Assembly: GCF_003367905.1 (NCBI RefSeq) | Contig: NZ_CP029462.1 | Span: forward strand, 310,001-374,000 | DNA from: Megasphaera stantonii | GTDB lineage: Bacteria; Bacillota; Negativicutes; Veillonellales; Megasphaeraceae | DNA: 64,000 nt | Direction of reading: 5' to 3' | In this document: piece after piece, positions 55,384 through 64,000 of the stretch | Numbering within the stretch: position 1 is the stretch's first letter | How the letters are laid out: every line of letters starts with the position of its first letter | Notes under the pieces: model-generated | What the model was told of the DNA's origin: nothing | Seen by the model: the letters and a program-made list of their open reading frames with translations, nothing else | Database searches by the model: none | Made by a program: the position numbers and the translations under genes

Positions 55384-57021
55384 CTAAAACATCTTGTAGA
55401 CCTGGAACCACCAGCGGTCGTCGTGGTCTGTCGGCTCCGACCAGTCGCGGCGGCCGTCGATCTTACGGGCCCAATCGAGCTGTACGTACCAGTCATTGGG
55501 CTTGCTGTAGCGCAGGCCCAGGCCCCAGCCGGACAGATGCTCGCTGTATCCCACCGCCTTGTTATTGCCGTAGCCTTCATCGATAAAGGCCGCCGCTTCC
55601 AGACCTTCGACGCCTGTCTGCCGGCGGATTTCCACGCTGCCCAGCCAGCCGGCGTCGCCGTAGCCGTCGTTGTTTCCGTAGGCCCGGACGCCGTTCATGC
55701 CGCCGAGGTAAAACTGCTCGCTGCCATCCAGCGCCCGGTTTGCCAACTGCCCCTGAAAGCGGACGCGGTAATTCCACAAGCCGTCATACCATATTTTCAG
55801 CAGGCTTCCCGTCAATTTATGGTACGCACCGTCATAGTATGCGCCGCCGTCCGTATCCATGTCGCCGTACCAGTAGATCAGGTCGTATTGGGTAAACTCG
55901 TTCGGATAGTATTGGCTGCCGCTGAGCCCGGCATGCCAGACGTCGGCCCGCTTGCCGACCTTGAGCTCCGGCCAGGACGCAGTCCGGAAGCGGTAGCTGT
56001 CTTCCATATCCCGGCGGTCGTAGCCGTACATAGCCGTCAGGCGGTTCATGCGGTCCCGGTACAAGGGCGTCATGCCATAGAGGCTGATGCCCCGCGATCT
56101 TCCCAGGGAAGTATACAGGCTGTTCGTATGAAGCTCGTATTCGCTCTGGCTGAACGCCGCGCCGAGACGCGTGCCGCCGCGGCCTGCCGGCGTTTCGTAG
56201 CGGACGCTGTAATTCTTGACGTCGTGACTGGACATCATGCCGCTCAAGGTCACCTTGTCGCCGTCGCCGCCGGGATTGTTGATTTCCGTATGAAAGCCGT
56301 AGCGGTACCGGCCGGAGTAATAGCCGCCGCCATTGTCGGTAAAGACGTAGTTATTCCACACGGGCCGCCGCTCGACCTCCACGTCGACAGACGTCGTTCC
56401 CTCTTCCCTGCCGGGACGGAGGACGGCGCGGGCTGTCACGCCGGGCAGGTCGTTGAGATTATTCATCGCCAGCTCCAATTCCCTGTCGGTCATGACTTCC
56501 CCCTGTTTCAGCCTGTACAGATACCCCTGCAGGACCGAGTCGGCCACGTCTGACGTGTTCTGCGTAATGCGCACTTCATCATACGCTGCGACGTAAACCT
56601 TGATTTCCAGCTGCCCGCCGGCGATTTCCTGCGGCGGTACGACAGCCTGGGCTACGGTGTAGCCGCTGCTCTTAGCATACTTCGTAATGGCATCGGTCAG
56701 CTCTTTCAGCTCCGATACCTTGACGCTGCGGCCGCTGTAAGCGTTCACTATCTCTTTCAGCCTTCCTTGTTCGTCGGGAAGAGGAAATCCCGTCAAAGTA
56801 ATCTGGCGGACAAAAAAAGCCGGTTCCCTATCCGTCCCCGTATTGCCGGGCAAATAGGCCTCAGACGTCGCCTCGTCGACTATGACATCCTGCCGGCCCG
56901 TCCGATTGTACGGATGAACCGTCACGGCTTCTTTATCAAACGTCGGTATAGGCGACTGGGCCAACGCCGGACAAGCCAAAGCCAGGCTAAACATCATCGT
57001 TGCATACATGATTTTTGTCAT
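55384..57021 (-). CDS. Two-partner secretion transporter TpsB (ShlB/FhaC/HecB family)
   Basis: Outer-membrane barrel that exports the adhesin encoded next to it. The 545-residue protein has a signal peptide (MTKIMYATMMFSLALACPALAQ, first part). A first POTRA domain follows (FFVRQITLTGFPLPDEQG, ITKYAKSSGYTVAQAVVPPQ), a second POTRA (YLYRLKQGEVMTDRELELAM), and a beta barrel starting VWNNYVFTDNGGGYYSG. It ends in Phe (VYKMF), the usual outer-membrane signal. The L6 motif that is normally VRGY reads VRAYGNN. The ATG at 57021 has AAAGGG upstream. Confidence 0.94.
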   Translation of the reverse strand: MTKIMYATMMFSLALACPALAQSPIPTFDKEAVTVHPYNRTGRQDVIVDEATSEAYLPGNTGTDREPAFFVRQITLTGFPLPDEQGRLKEIVNAYSGRSVKVSELKELTDAITKYAKSSGYTVAQAVVPPQEIAGGQLEIKVYVAAYDEVRITQNTSDVADSVLQGYLYRLKQGEVMTDRELELAMNNLNDLPGVTARAVLRPGREEGTTSVDVEVERRPVWNNYVFTDNGGGYYSGRYRYGFHTEINNPGGDGDKVTLSGMMSSHDVKNYSVRYETPAGRGGTRLGAAFSQSEYELHTNSLYTSLGRSRGISLYGMTPLYRDRMNRLTAMYGYDRRDMEDSYRFRTASWPELKVGKRADVWHAGLSGSQYYPNEFTQYDLIYWYGDMDTDGGAYYDGAYHKLTGSLLKIWYDGLWNYRVRFQGQLANRALDGSEQFYLGGMNGVRAYGNNDGYGDAGWLGSVEIRRQTGVEGLEAAAFIDEGYGNNKAVGYSEHLSGWGLGLRYSKPNDWYVQLDWARKIDGRRDWSEPTDHDDRWWFQVYKMF

Positions 57022-57340
57022 AAAGCATCCCTTTCTATGAGCTGAACCCACCGCTGCGCATATACTCGCAGCGGCTATTAAATAAAACAATTTATATATA
57101 TAAGTATATATTATTCTAGATTTTTATTATCTAATATTGGTGCAAAAAAAATAATACTTTCATCATTCCCCAGCGACAAACCACTGTATTATTTATAATT
57201 ATATATTATTCTATCATTGTATATTATTATTTTTTACTATTTTTATATACATTTTATCATATATTATTTTCCCCTGTTTGCCAATAGCTTTTCTATGTAA
57301 ATAATGAAAATGATCTATAGCCTTTGTCTCCTGCATAACA
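57022..57340. other. Very AT-rich region upstream of tpsB
   Basis: No gene is visible. The region is made of TATA-like runs. The string TATATTATTCTA occurs twice, about 100 bases apart (near 57107 and 57205), and many -10-like hexamers prevent choice of one tpsB promoter. AATAATGAAAATGATCTAT (57300-57318) matches 14 of 19 bases of the Fur box by eye, which is not strong in such AT-rich DNA. Confidence 0.5.
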
Positions 57341-57372
57341 AAAAAAGAGCAAAACCCAACAGGATTTCGCTC
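57341..57372 (-). terminator. Terminator after the C-GCAxxG-C-C gene
   Basis: Eleven-base arms GAGCGAAATCC and GGGTTTTGCTC (minus strand) with a TGTT loop, followed by TTTTTTT. Confidence 0.85.
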
Positions 57373-57400
57373 CTTTATGCAGCAATACAGATCATGCCGT

Positions 57401-57832
57401 TTATTTTTTCAGCAGGCCTTTTTCTTCGATGAAGTCCGACACCATATCGGCAGCCGTCGCCGTGATGTTAATGCACTGCTTGCGGTATTCCGGCGTGCCG
57501 AAGCTCAAGCGGTTCAGGGCCCGGCAGCAGGTCGTGCCGAAATGAGCCTTGAAACGGTCGTGGAATTCGTGGGTATATTGATATACTTCCGGCAATTCCT
57601 TTTCCGACGGGTCGAGACGGCCAACCAGGGCGCTGATAATCAGACAGGAGCCGCTCAATGCGCCGCAGACGCAGCCCGAACGGCCGATGCCGCCGCCCAA
57701 GCCGCAGGCCATGCGGATGGCTACGTCGGGAAGATTCAGGTTCATGCTGTCGTTGCAGGCCTTGACGACCGATTCGACGCAGTTATTTCCTTCTAAATGA
57801 TATTGTTCGGCAAGCTTGTATACACTTTCCAA
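57401..57832 (-). CDS. C-GCAxxG-C-C family protein
   Basis: 143-residue cytoplasmic protein of a family of probable redox role named from its cysteines. The N-terminal Cys is in LEGNNCVESVV, then GLGGGIGRSGCVCGALSGSC, and the C-terminal Cys pair in HFGTTCCRALN. The biochemical function is unknown. Translation starts at a TTG seven bases after AGGAGGGG; an ATG within this stretch is in another frame. It lies 52 bases behind the iron-sulfur aldo/keto reductase gene, so the two may be one redox operon. Confidence 0.88.
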   Translation of the reverse strand: MESVYKLAEQYHLEGNNCVESVVKACNDSMNLNLPDVAIRMACGLGGGIGRSGCVCGALSGSCLIISALVGRLDPSEKELPEVYQYTHEFHDRFKAHFGTTCCRALNRLSFGTPEYRKQCINITATAADMVSDFIEEKGLLKK

Positions 57833-57884
57833 TTCATAACCCCTCCTATGATATAATCAAGATTCATTATACCATGAAGAGACA

Positions 57885-59030
57885 TTACTTGCCAAACAGG
57901 GCCGCCGCGTCGGCCATATTCCGCCGTATGTCGACGGAAAAGGGGCAGCGCGTTTCGCAGGCGCCGCACTGAATGCATTCCGATGCTGTATGAGGCAATA
58001 CGGCGTAGTGTTCCCGCACCGTTTCAGGAATATCGCCCTGAGCCTTGCACAGGTTGAGGAATTTCGTCACCGCCGCCACGTCTATTCCCTGCGGACAGGG
58101 CGCGCAGTGGCTGCAGTACATGCAATGGCCCTTCCAGCTGATATTCGGAAAGGACGCCAGCGCCGCAGCGTAGTCCTTTTCTTCGTCAGAGGCGTCTTCA
58201 TAGTCCAGGTTCTGTTTCATTTCCTCTACAGTCCGCGCGCCGTTCATAATAGACGCTACGGCCGGCCGGTCCAAGGCATAACTCATGCACTGGAAAGGCG
58301 TCAAAGCCTTCCCTGCCGGCGAAATATCGCCGTTCAGCAGGTCGCCGCCGCCGAAGGCCTTCATGACCGTAATGCCTACGCCCAGCCGCTGGCACGTTTC
58401 ATACAGCCGCTGCCGCTGGGGGTCCATGTTGAGCAGGGGCTTTGCGTAGCTTTCAGGAGCCCACAGGAGCTCAAGGTTTTCGTTGCCGGGCTGCAAATCG
58501 TAACAGGGATTGACGCTGAACATGAGCACGTCGACGAGGCCGCTTTCGACAGCCGACAACGCCGCCTCAGGGTTGTGGCTCGACATGCCGATGCTGCCGA
58601 TGACGCCGTCTTTCTTCAACTTCAAGGCATATTTCATGATGTCGCCGTCCTGGATCTGCTGCCAGTCCGACAAAGAATCGACGTAGTGAACCATGCCGAT
58701 TTCCAGATGGTCGGTCCGCAGCCGTTTCAGCTGGTCTTCAAAGCCGGCCTTCACGTCTTCGATATCGCGGGTGCGCTTATACTGCCCGTCCTTCCAAATG
58801 GTGCACAAATGAGCCTGCAAGACGAATGTATCCCGCCGTCCCTGCAGCGCCTTGCCCAAGGCATCGCGAAAATCCGGATGGGGCGCGTACAAATCGATGC
58901 AGTTTGCCCCATGGGCTTCCATGACGTCGATAAACGCTTCCGTCCATTCGGGGTGCTCTACCATGCCTTCGCAGCCAAAGCCGATTTCGCCGACGGAAAG
59001 GCCTGTCCGTCCCAATACTCTGTATTTCAT
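57885..59030 (-). CDS. Aldo/keto reductase with C-terminal 4Fe-4S domain
   Basis: 381 residues. The AKR barrel starts YRVLGRTGLSVGEIGFGCEGM, has the Asp/Tyr pair in HGANCIDLYAPH, and a cofactor-site block GVGITVMKAFGGG. The C-terminal part has two cysteine sets (CMYCSHCAPCPQGID and CIQCGACETRCPF), as in the ferredoxin-like aldo/keto reductases of anaerobes. Electrons may come from clusters rather than only from NADPH; the substrate is unknown. The ATG has AGGAGG upstream. Confidence 0.92.
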   Translation of the reverse strand: MKYRVLGRTGLSVGEIGFGCEGMVEHPEWTEAFIDVMEAHGANCIDLYAPHPDFRDALGKALQGRRDTFVLQAHLCTIWKDGQYKRTRDIEDVKAGFEDQLKRLRTDHLEIGMVHYVDSLSDWQQIQDGDIMKYALKLKKDGVIGSIGMSSHNPEAALSAVESGLVDVLMFSVNPCYDLQPGNENLELLWAPESYAKPLLNMDPQRQRLYETCQRLGVGITVMKAFGGGDLLNGDISPAGKALTPFQCMSYALDRPAVASIMNGARTVEEMKQNLDYEDASDEEKDYAAALASFPNISWKGHCMYCSHCAPCPQGIDVAAVTKFLNLCKAQGDIPETVREHYAVLPHTASECIQCGACETRCPFSVDIRRNMADAAALFGK

Positions 59031-59104
59031 ACTATACCTCCTGACATATCACGTTCTCTGCTGTAAGCATAGCACATGGAGGGCGCTTCAAGTCAAGCCG
59101 TTTC

Positions 59105-59581
59105 TTACAGGTCCTTCTGCATGAAAATAGCCGGAATGGGATTATCATAGTACGGCGGGATTTCGTAAAATCCGTACTGCCGGTAGAGGCCGATGGCCAC
59201 CGTCATAAAGGGCAGCGTGTCCAGCCGCATCTGCCTGTAACCGATCTGCTTCGCCTCGCCGATGCACTGCTCCATAAGCAGCCGGCTCAGGCCTTGTCCC
59301 CGACAAGCCGGCTGAATATACAGCCGTTTCAGCTCGCAGCATGTCTCATCGAGACGGTGAATGGCCGCGCAGCCTACGAGACGCCCGTCGTCGCCACAGA
59401 CGCCGTACAGCCGCCCGTCAGGCAAGCCGTATTTTTCCTCTGCATGATCCAGCTCATCGCCGTAGCCCTGCGCCGCCAGACAAGCCTTTACCGTCTCATC
59501 CGTCTCGACCAGCATGGCCGTATATTCCTGAAACAGCTGCCGTATATCGTCCAATTTGTCATAGGCCAACACAATCTGCAT
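59105..59581 (-). CDS. GNAT family N-acetyltransferase
   Basis: 158-residue acetyl-CoA-dependent acetyltransferase. The acetyl-CoA site is in YIQPACRGQGLSRLLMEQCI (RGQGLS), after the strand CELKRLY. The C-terminal part (GFYEIPPYYDNPIPAIFM) fits family members that act on small molecules. The substrate is not predictable. It is single, with its own TATAAT (59620-59625, minus strand) upstream. Confidence 0.88.
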   Translation of the reverse strand: MQIVLAYDKLDDIRQLFQEYTAMLVETDETVKACLAAQGYGDELDHAEEKYGLPDGRLYGVCGDDGRLVGCAAIHRLDETCCELKRLYIQPACRGQGLSRLLMEQCIGEAKQIGYRQMRLDTLPFMTVAIGLYRQYGFYEIPPYYDNPIPAIFMQKDL

Positions 59582-59887
59582 AATCCTGCCTCCCTTGCAT
59601 GAATACTGTCTATATATGTATTATAACAAAATCTGTAATTTCTAATCTCCTTATTTTTTGCAGTCCTATGCTGCTGCCAAGTGCATAAGCAATGTGTTCA
59701 CAAAGTTTATAAATAGAAAGCTGCTAATAACGTTTCTTCATTTTATTCAAGCTGGCCGAATTTCAATATACATTATCATTATATCATTTTTTAATTAAAA
59801 TTTAATGTACATTCTTCGTTTTTTTAATTTTAGTTTTATTTTCATCCTATATAATGACATATAACATCTGTTGGAGGTGACCGACTT
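59582..59887. other. AT-rich intergenic region between GNAT and REP-type transposase genes
   Basis: Divergent region with a -10 for the GNAT gene on one side and a TATAAT (near 59849) with a strong GGAGGTGA for the transposase on the other. I see no gene or RNA, and no clear stem-loop of the REP type. Confidence 0.5.
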
Positions 59888-60376
59888 ATGAATACTAACA
59901 AAACAAACTCTCCCTGGCCGGCCCATCGCGTCCAATTCATCACACTCTGCACGCACGAAAAGCAGACTACTCTCGGAAGGATTTATAAGGATAAAAACGG
60001 ATTCGTCTGGCAGCCGACGGTATGGGGAATGGCCGCGGAGGAAGGGCTGCGGAAGCTGAAGCTTTCATCTCAGCTCGTTCTGATTCAGGATTACGTCATC
60101 ATGCCCAATCACGTGCATCTGCTCGTCTTGTACAGGCGATGCAACGACCGCGTCGTCAAATGGTTCATATCGCACTGCAAACACACTATGGCCCAACACA
60201 TGCTGAAAGCACAGCATGCAAACGAACCGATCTGGGAAACATCCTATTCAAGTCACTATGTGCAGCGAGAACACACGCAGCTTGCACTGAGCCAAAACAT
60301 ACGGGAACATAAAACCCGCTGGCATTACGACAGCCTGAACACGTTTTTGCCGCGCCCCTATTCTCCAAAAGTTTGA
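59888..60376 (+). CDS. REP-associated tyrosine transposase (RAYT), apparently lacking the catalytic Tyr
   Basis: 162-residue Y1 transposase-like protein of the IS200/RAYT group. The start (HRVQFITLCTHEKQTTLGRI) and the HUH motif IMPNHVHLLV are clear, and a W-x-x-S-Y-x-x-H block follows. Where other family members have the catalytic Tyr (YI..NP), this copy reads QNIREHKTRWH, so Tyr has become Asn. By eye it is a dead or repurposed protein. The GGAGGTGA before the ATG is strong. It lies beside a 64-base palindrome. Confidence 0.78.
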   Translation: MNTNKTNSPWPAHRVQFITLCTHEKQTTLGRIYKDKNGFVWQPTVWGMAAEEGLRKLKLSSQLVLIQDYVIMPNHVHLLVLYRRCNDRVVKWFISHCKHTMAQHMLKAQHANEPIWETSYSSHYVQREHTQLALSQNIREHKTRWHYDSLNTFLPRPYSPKV

Positions 60377-60414
60377 CACAAGCCACATGATTTTCAAAAC
60401 ATAAAGTCTTTCAT

Positions 60415-60478
60415 GCTGCAAAAAAAAGAGAAGCAAGAAATGAGAAATCTCATGTTCTGCTTCTCTTTTATATGCAGC
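60415..60478. repeat. 64-base palindrome between the RAYT gene and atpC
   Basis: Two 31-base arms (60415-60445 and 60448-60478) around AA, with about 7 mismatches; the core GAGAAGCA pairs perfectly, and the ends GCTGCA/TGCAGC do also. The A/T runs in the arms mean it may serve as a bidirectional terminator for the converging RAYT and atp transcripts. Its size is larger than the other terminators in the window. Confidence 0.8.
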
Positions 60479-60483
60479 ATTTT

Positions 60484-60906
60484 TTAATGTCCGCCGTATT
60501 TTTTTGCCGTGTCCAAGCGGCACAAAGCGCGCTTGAGCGCCATTTCCGCCCGATGTACGTCTATGTCCTTCCGCTGGCTGTGAAGCAATGCTTCCGCCCG
60601 CTGCTGGGCTGCTTCTGCCCGCTCGACGTCAATGTCTTCAGGCTTTTCCGCCGCCGGCGTAATGACGGTAATCGCATTATTGCTCACTTCCAAAAATCCG
60701 GAAGCTACGCTCAGGCAATGGCGCTGGCCGCCTACATCGTACATAAGCGGCCAGATATCTAAAGACGCGATGAGCGGCGCGTGATTGGGCATAATGCCCA
60801 AATCGCCGTCTAAGGCCCGCACGAGGACGAATTCCACATCTTCGTTTAATACGGCAGCATCGGGAGTAATTACTTCCAAACGGATAGTCTTTCCTTTTTC
60901 TGCCAT
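60484..60906 (-). CDS. atpC: ATP synthase epsilon subunit
   Basis: Rotor stalk and inhibitor subunit of F1. The 140-residue protein has a beta sandwich (IRLEVITPDAAVLNEDVEFV, GDLGIMPNHAPLIASL) and a two-helix C-terminal domain (DVERAEAAQQRAEALL). It is the last gene of the operon, three bases after atpD. Confidence 0.96.
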   Translation of the reverse strand: MAEKGKTIRLEVITPDAAVLNEDVEFVLVRALDGDLGIMPNHAPLIASLDIWPLMYDVGGQRHCLSVASGFLEVSNNAITVITPAAEKPEDIDVERAEAAQQRAEALLHSQRKDIDVHRAEMALKRALCRLDTAKKYGGH

Positions 60907-60909
60907 AGC

Positions 60910-62349
<1,440 letters not shown>

Positions 62350-62366
62350 TTAGTTTTACTCACGCC

Positions 62367-63230
62367 CTACTGCAGGGCATTAGCACCGCTGACAATTTCT
62401 GTCAGTTCGTTCGTAATGCCGGCCTGACGGACTTTGTTATAATGGACAGTCAATCTGTCGATCAGCTCGCCTGCATTATCCGTTGCCGACGTCATAGCCG
62501 TCATACGGGCCCCGAGCTCGCTGGCCGCCGACTGGAGCAGGCTGTTGTACACAAGCATGTCCAGATACTGGGGCAAAAGCGATTCCAAGACCTGATGGGC
62601 ATCCGGCGCAAAGAGATACTCTTCTTTCGGACCGGTTTTTTCAGAGCCGTCCTGCTGCGAAATAGGCAGTATTTTGACGGTTTGTACTTCTTGCGATAAG
62701 GCTGACTTAAACTTCGTATAAATGATATATACTTCGTCAACTTCGCCAGCCAAAAATTGTTCTGTAGCAACATGGGCAATCTGCTGGGCATCGGTGAACT
62801 GCGGCTTATCGGAAAAGCCCGTCCACTTCTGGTCCGGCACGATATGCAAATGCTTTAAATATTCAGCAGGCTTACGGCCTGTCACGAGCAGCATCGAAGC
62901 GCTGCGGGGCTTATCTTTCAGCACGGCAACCATGGCCTTGTTGATATTGGAATTAAACGCGCCGGCCAGACCTTTATCAGCCCCGACGATAATGTAGCAC
63001 GTCCTCTTCACTTCGTCATGAGGCGTAAACAAGGCGACTTTTTCGCCTGTAGACGCCGCTGCCAAGCGCTGCAGCATGCCTTCGATTTTTTCCGTATACG
63101 GCGCTGTGGCCAACGCCCTTTCCTGTGCACGGCGCAGTCGTACAGACGATACCATTTTCATGGCTTTCGTAATCTGCTGAGTATTCGTAACGGATTTGAT
63201 CCGCCGGTTTATTTCGCGTGCACTCGGCAT
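62367..63230 (-). CDS. atpG: ATP synthase gamma subunit
   Basis: Central rotor shaft of F1, 287 residues. It has the N-terminal coiled-coil start REINRRIKSVTNTQQITKAM, a conserved SDKGLAG-like block (VGADKGLAGAFNSNI), and the C-terminal helix with the family ending AGITNELTEIVSGANAL. It lies three bases after atpA. Confidence 0.97.
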   Translation of the reverse strand: MPSAREINRRIKSVTNTQQITKAMKMVSSVRLRRAQERALATAPYTEKIEGMLQRLAAASTGEKVALFTPHDEVKRTCYIIVGADKGLAGAFNSNINKAMVAVLKDKPRSASMLLVTGRKPAEYLKHLHIVPDQKWTGFSDKPQFTDAQQIAHVATEQFLAGEVDEVYIIYTKFKSALSQEVQTVKILPISQQDGSEKTGPKEEYLFAPDAHQVLESLLPQYLDMLVYNSLLQSAASELGARMTAMTSATDNAGELIDRLTVHYNKVRQAGITNELTEIVSGANALQ

Positions 63231-63233
63231 AGA

Positions 63234-64000
63234 TTATTCCTCCTCTTTAATCAGCTCATGGGTGGCGCTATACTGCTTTGTATATTCGCCGATGGCCTTC
63301 TGGAGGGTTGCTTCTGCGTCCTGGCCGAGTTCCTTCGTCGTCTTGATGCTTTCGCCGACTTCCGGATAATTGGTATGCATGAACGTGATGAAGCCGTCGG
63401 CAAACTGCTGTACTTCCGATACCTGAATCGGCATGAGGTAGTTTTTAACAGCCAAATAAATCTGCATAACCTGGTCTTCGACCGGCATAGGATGATACTG
63501 CGGCTGAATTAAGAGCTGCATCGTCCGTTCGCCTTTATCGATCTGGGCCTTTGTGCTCTTATCGAGGTCAGAGCCAAACTGGGCGAAGGCCGCCAATTCG
63601 CGGTACTGCGCTAAATCCAGGCGAAGGGTACCGGCAATTTTCTTCATAGCCTTAATCTGGGCGGAGCCGCCTACGCGGGATACGGACAAGCCGACGTTGA
63701 TAGCCGGACGGATACCAGAGTTAAAGGCTTCCGTTTCTAGGAATATCTGACCGTCCGTAATGGAAATAACGTTTGTCGGGATGTACGCCGACAAGTCGCC
63801 GGCCAGCGTTTCAATGATCGGCAAGGCTGTAATGGAGCCGCCACCCAAATCATCAGAAAGCTTTGCTGCCCGTTCCAGCAGACGGGAATGTAAGTAGAAT
63901 ACGTCGCCGGGATAGGCTTCACGTCCAGGCGGACGGCGGAGCAGCAAGCTCATGGCACGGTATGCCTGGGCGTGTTTGGACAAGTCGTCATATATGCAGA
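63234..64000 (-). CDS. atpA: ATP synthase alpha subunit, C-terminal part (5' end outside window)
   Basis: Non-catalytic nucleotide-binding subunit of F1. The frame is open to the right edge, where it reads [21 protein letters not shown], so about half the gene is missing, including the P-loop. Then come the [26 protein letters not shown] block and the alpha signature [17 protein letters not shown]. It ends 3 bases before atpG. The apparent internal start near 63983 is not real. Confidence 0.97.
   Translation of the reverse strand, partial: CIYDDLSKHAQAYRAMSLLLRRPPGREAYPGDVFYLHSRLLERAAKLSDDLGGGSITALPIIETLAGDLSAYIPTNVISITDGQIFLETEAFNSGIRPAINVGLSVSRVGGSAQIKAMKKIAGTLRLDLAQYRELAAFAQFGSDLDKSTKAQIDKGERTMQLLIQPQYHPMPVEDQVMQIYLAVKNYLMPIQVSEVQQFADGFITFMHTNYPEVGESIKTTKELGQDAEATLQKAIGEYTKQYSATHELIKEEE

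Overview
This window reads as chromosomal DNA of a diderm Firmicute (class Negativicutes). Megasphaera or a close Veillonellaceae relative is the best guess, but that is an inference, not a measured placement. The case rests on three things. First, there are Firmicute-type gene orders (dnaG-rpoD, topA-trmFO-hslV-hslU). Second, there is a complete outer-membrane two-partner secretion pair (tpsB-tpsA), which needs an outer membrane. Third, there is an anaerobe's gene set (short-chain fatty acid transporter with a 3-hydroxyacyl-CoA dehydrogenase, class II fumarase, ferredoxin-type aldo/keto reductase, electron-transfer type PyrK/PyrDB). Apart from the AT-rich left edge and a few AT-rich intergenic regions, the coding sequence is GC-rich in third positions, so many long antisense open frames appear; I have left these out.

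Left edge (1-1.2 kb): the tail of an AT-rich large serine recombinase reads straight into the 3' end of a CAU-anticodon tRNA. This looks like the edge of an integrated element. 1.2-9.6 kb: dnaG-rpoD on the minus strand, then rluD-type pseudouridine synthase, class II aldolase, rpsT, a MATE transporter and an M29 aminopeptidase on the plus strand. 9.6-12.1 kb: an unrecognised HTH regulator and a multi-span membrane protein whose repeat tail is broken by a one-base frameshift. 12.2-16.3 kb: a GltD-like flavoprotein, then atoE and a 3-hydroxyacyl-CoA dehydrogenase behind a dyad operator.

16.7-26.9 kb is one long minus-strand gene string, topA-trmFO-hslV-hslU-rlmI-thrC-EamA transporter-TVP38 protein, with tight spacing, a consensus promoter and a terminator. 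27-30 kb holds a lone pyridine nucleotide-disulfide oxidoreductase and fumC. 30-37.5 kb holds purEFMN, a stand-alone IMP cyclohydrolase and purD, and upstream pyrK-pyrD. The purE promoter overlaps the pyrD stop codon and is followed by a short leader ORF and a hairpin. 37.6-42.3 kb is an operon joining an ECF S-like membrane protein, a DUF3592 protein, folE-folB-folK and a two-component system.

42.4-47 kb: an acyltransferase, a small exported protein, queT-queF behind a preQ1-I riboswitch with terminator, lepB and a Tat-signalled metallo-beta-lactamase-fold hydrolase. 47.3-57.1 kb: the two-partner secretion pair, with a 2,658-residue GLUG-repeat adhesin. 57.4-60.5 kb: a C-GCAxxG-C-C protein, an iron-sulfur aldo/keto reductase, a GNAT acetyltransferase, and a REP-type transposase that seems to lack its catalytic tyrosine, next to a 64-base palindrome. 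The window ends in the ATP synthase operon (atpA, cut by the edge, then atpG, atpD, atpC). The items most worth following are the purE leader, the frameshifted repeat protein with its regulator, the recombinase-tRNA junction, and the REP-type transposase with its palindrome.
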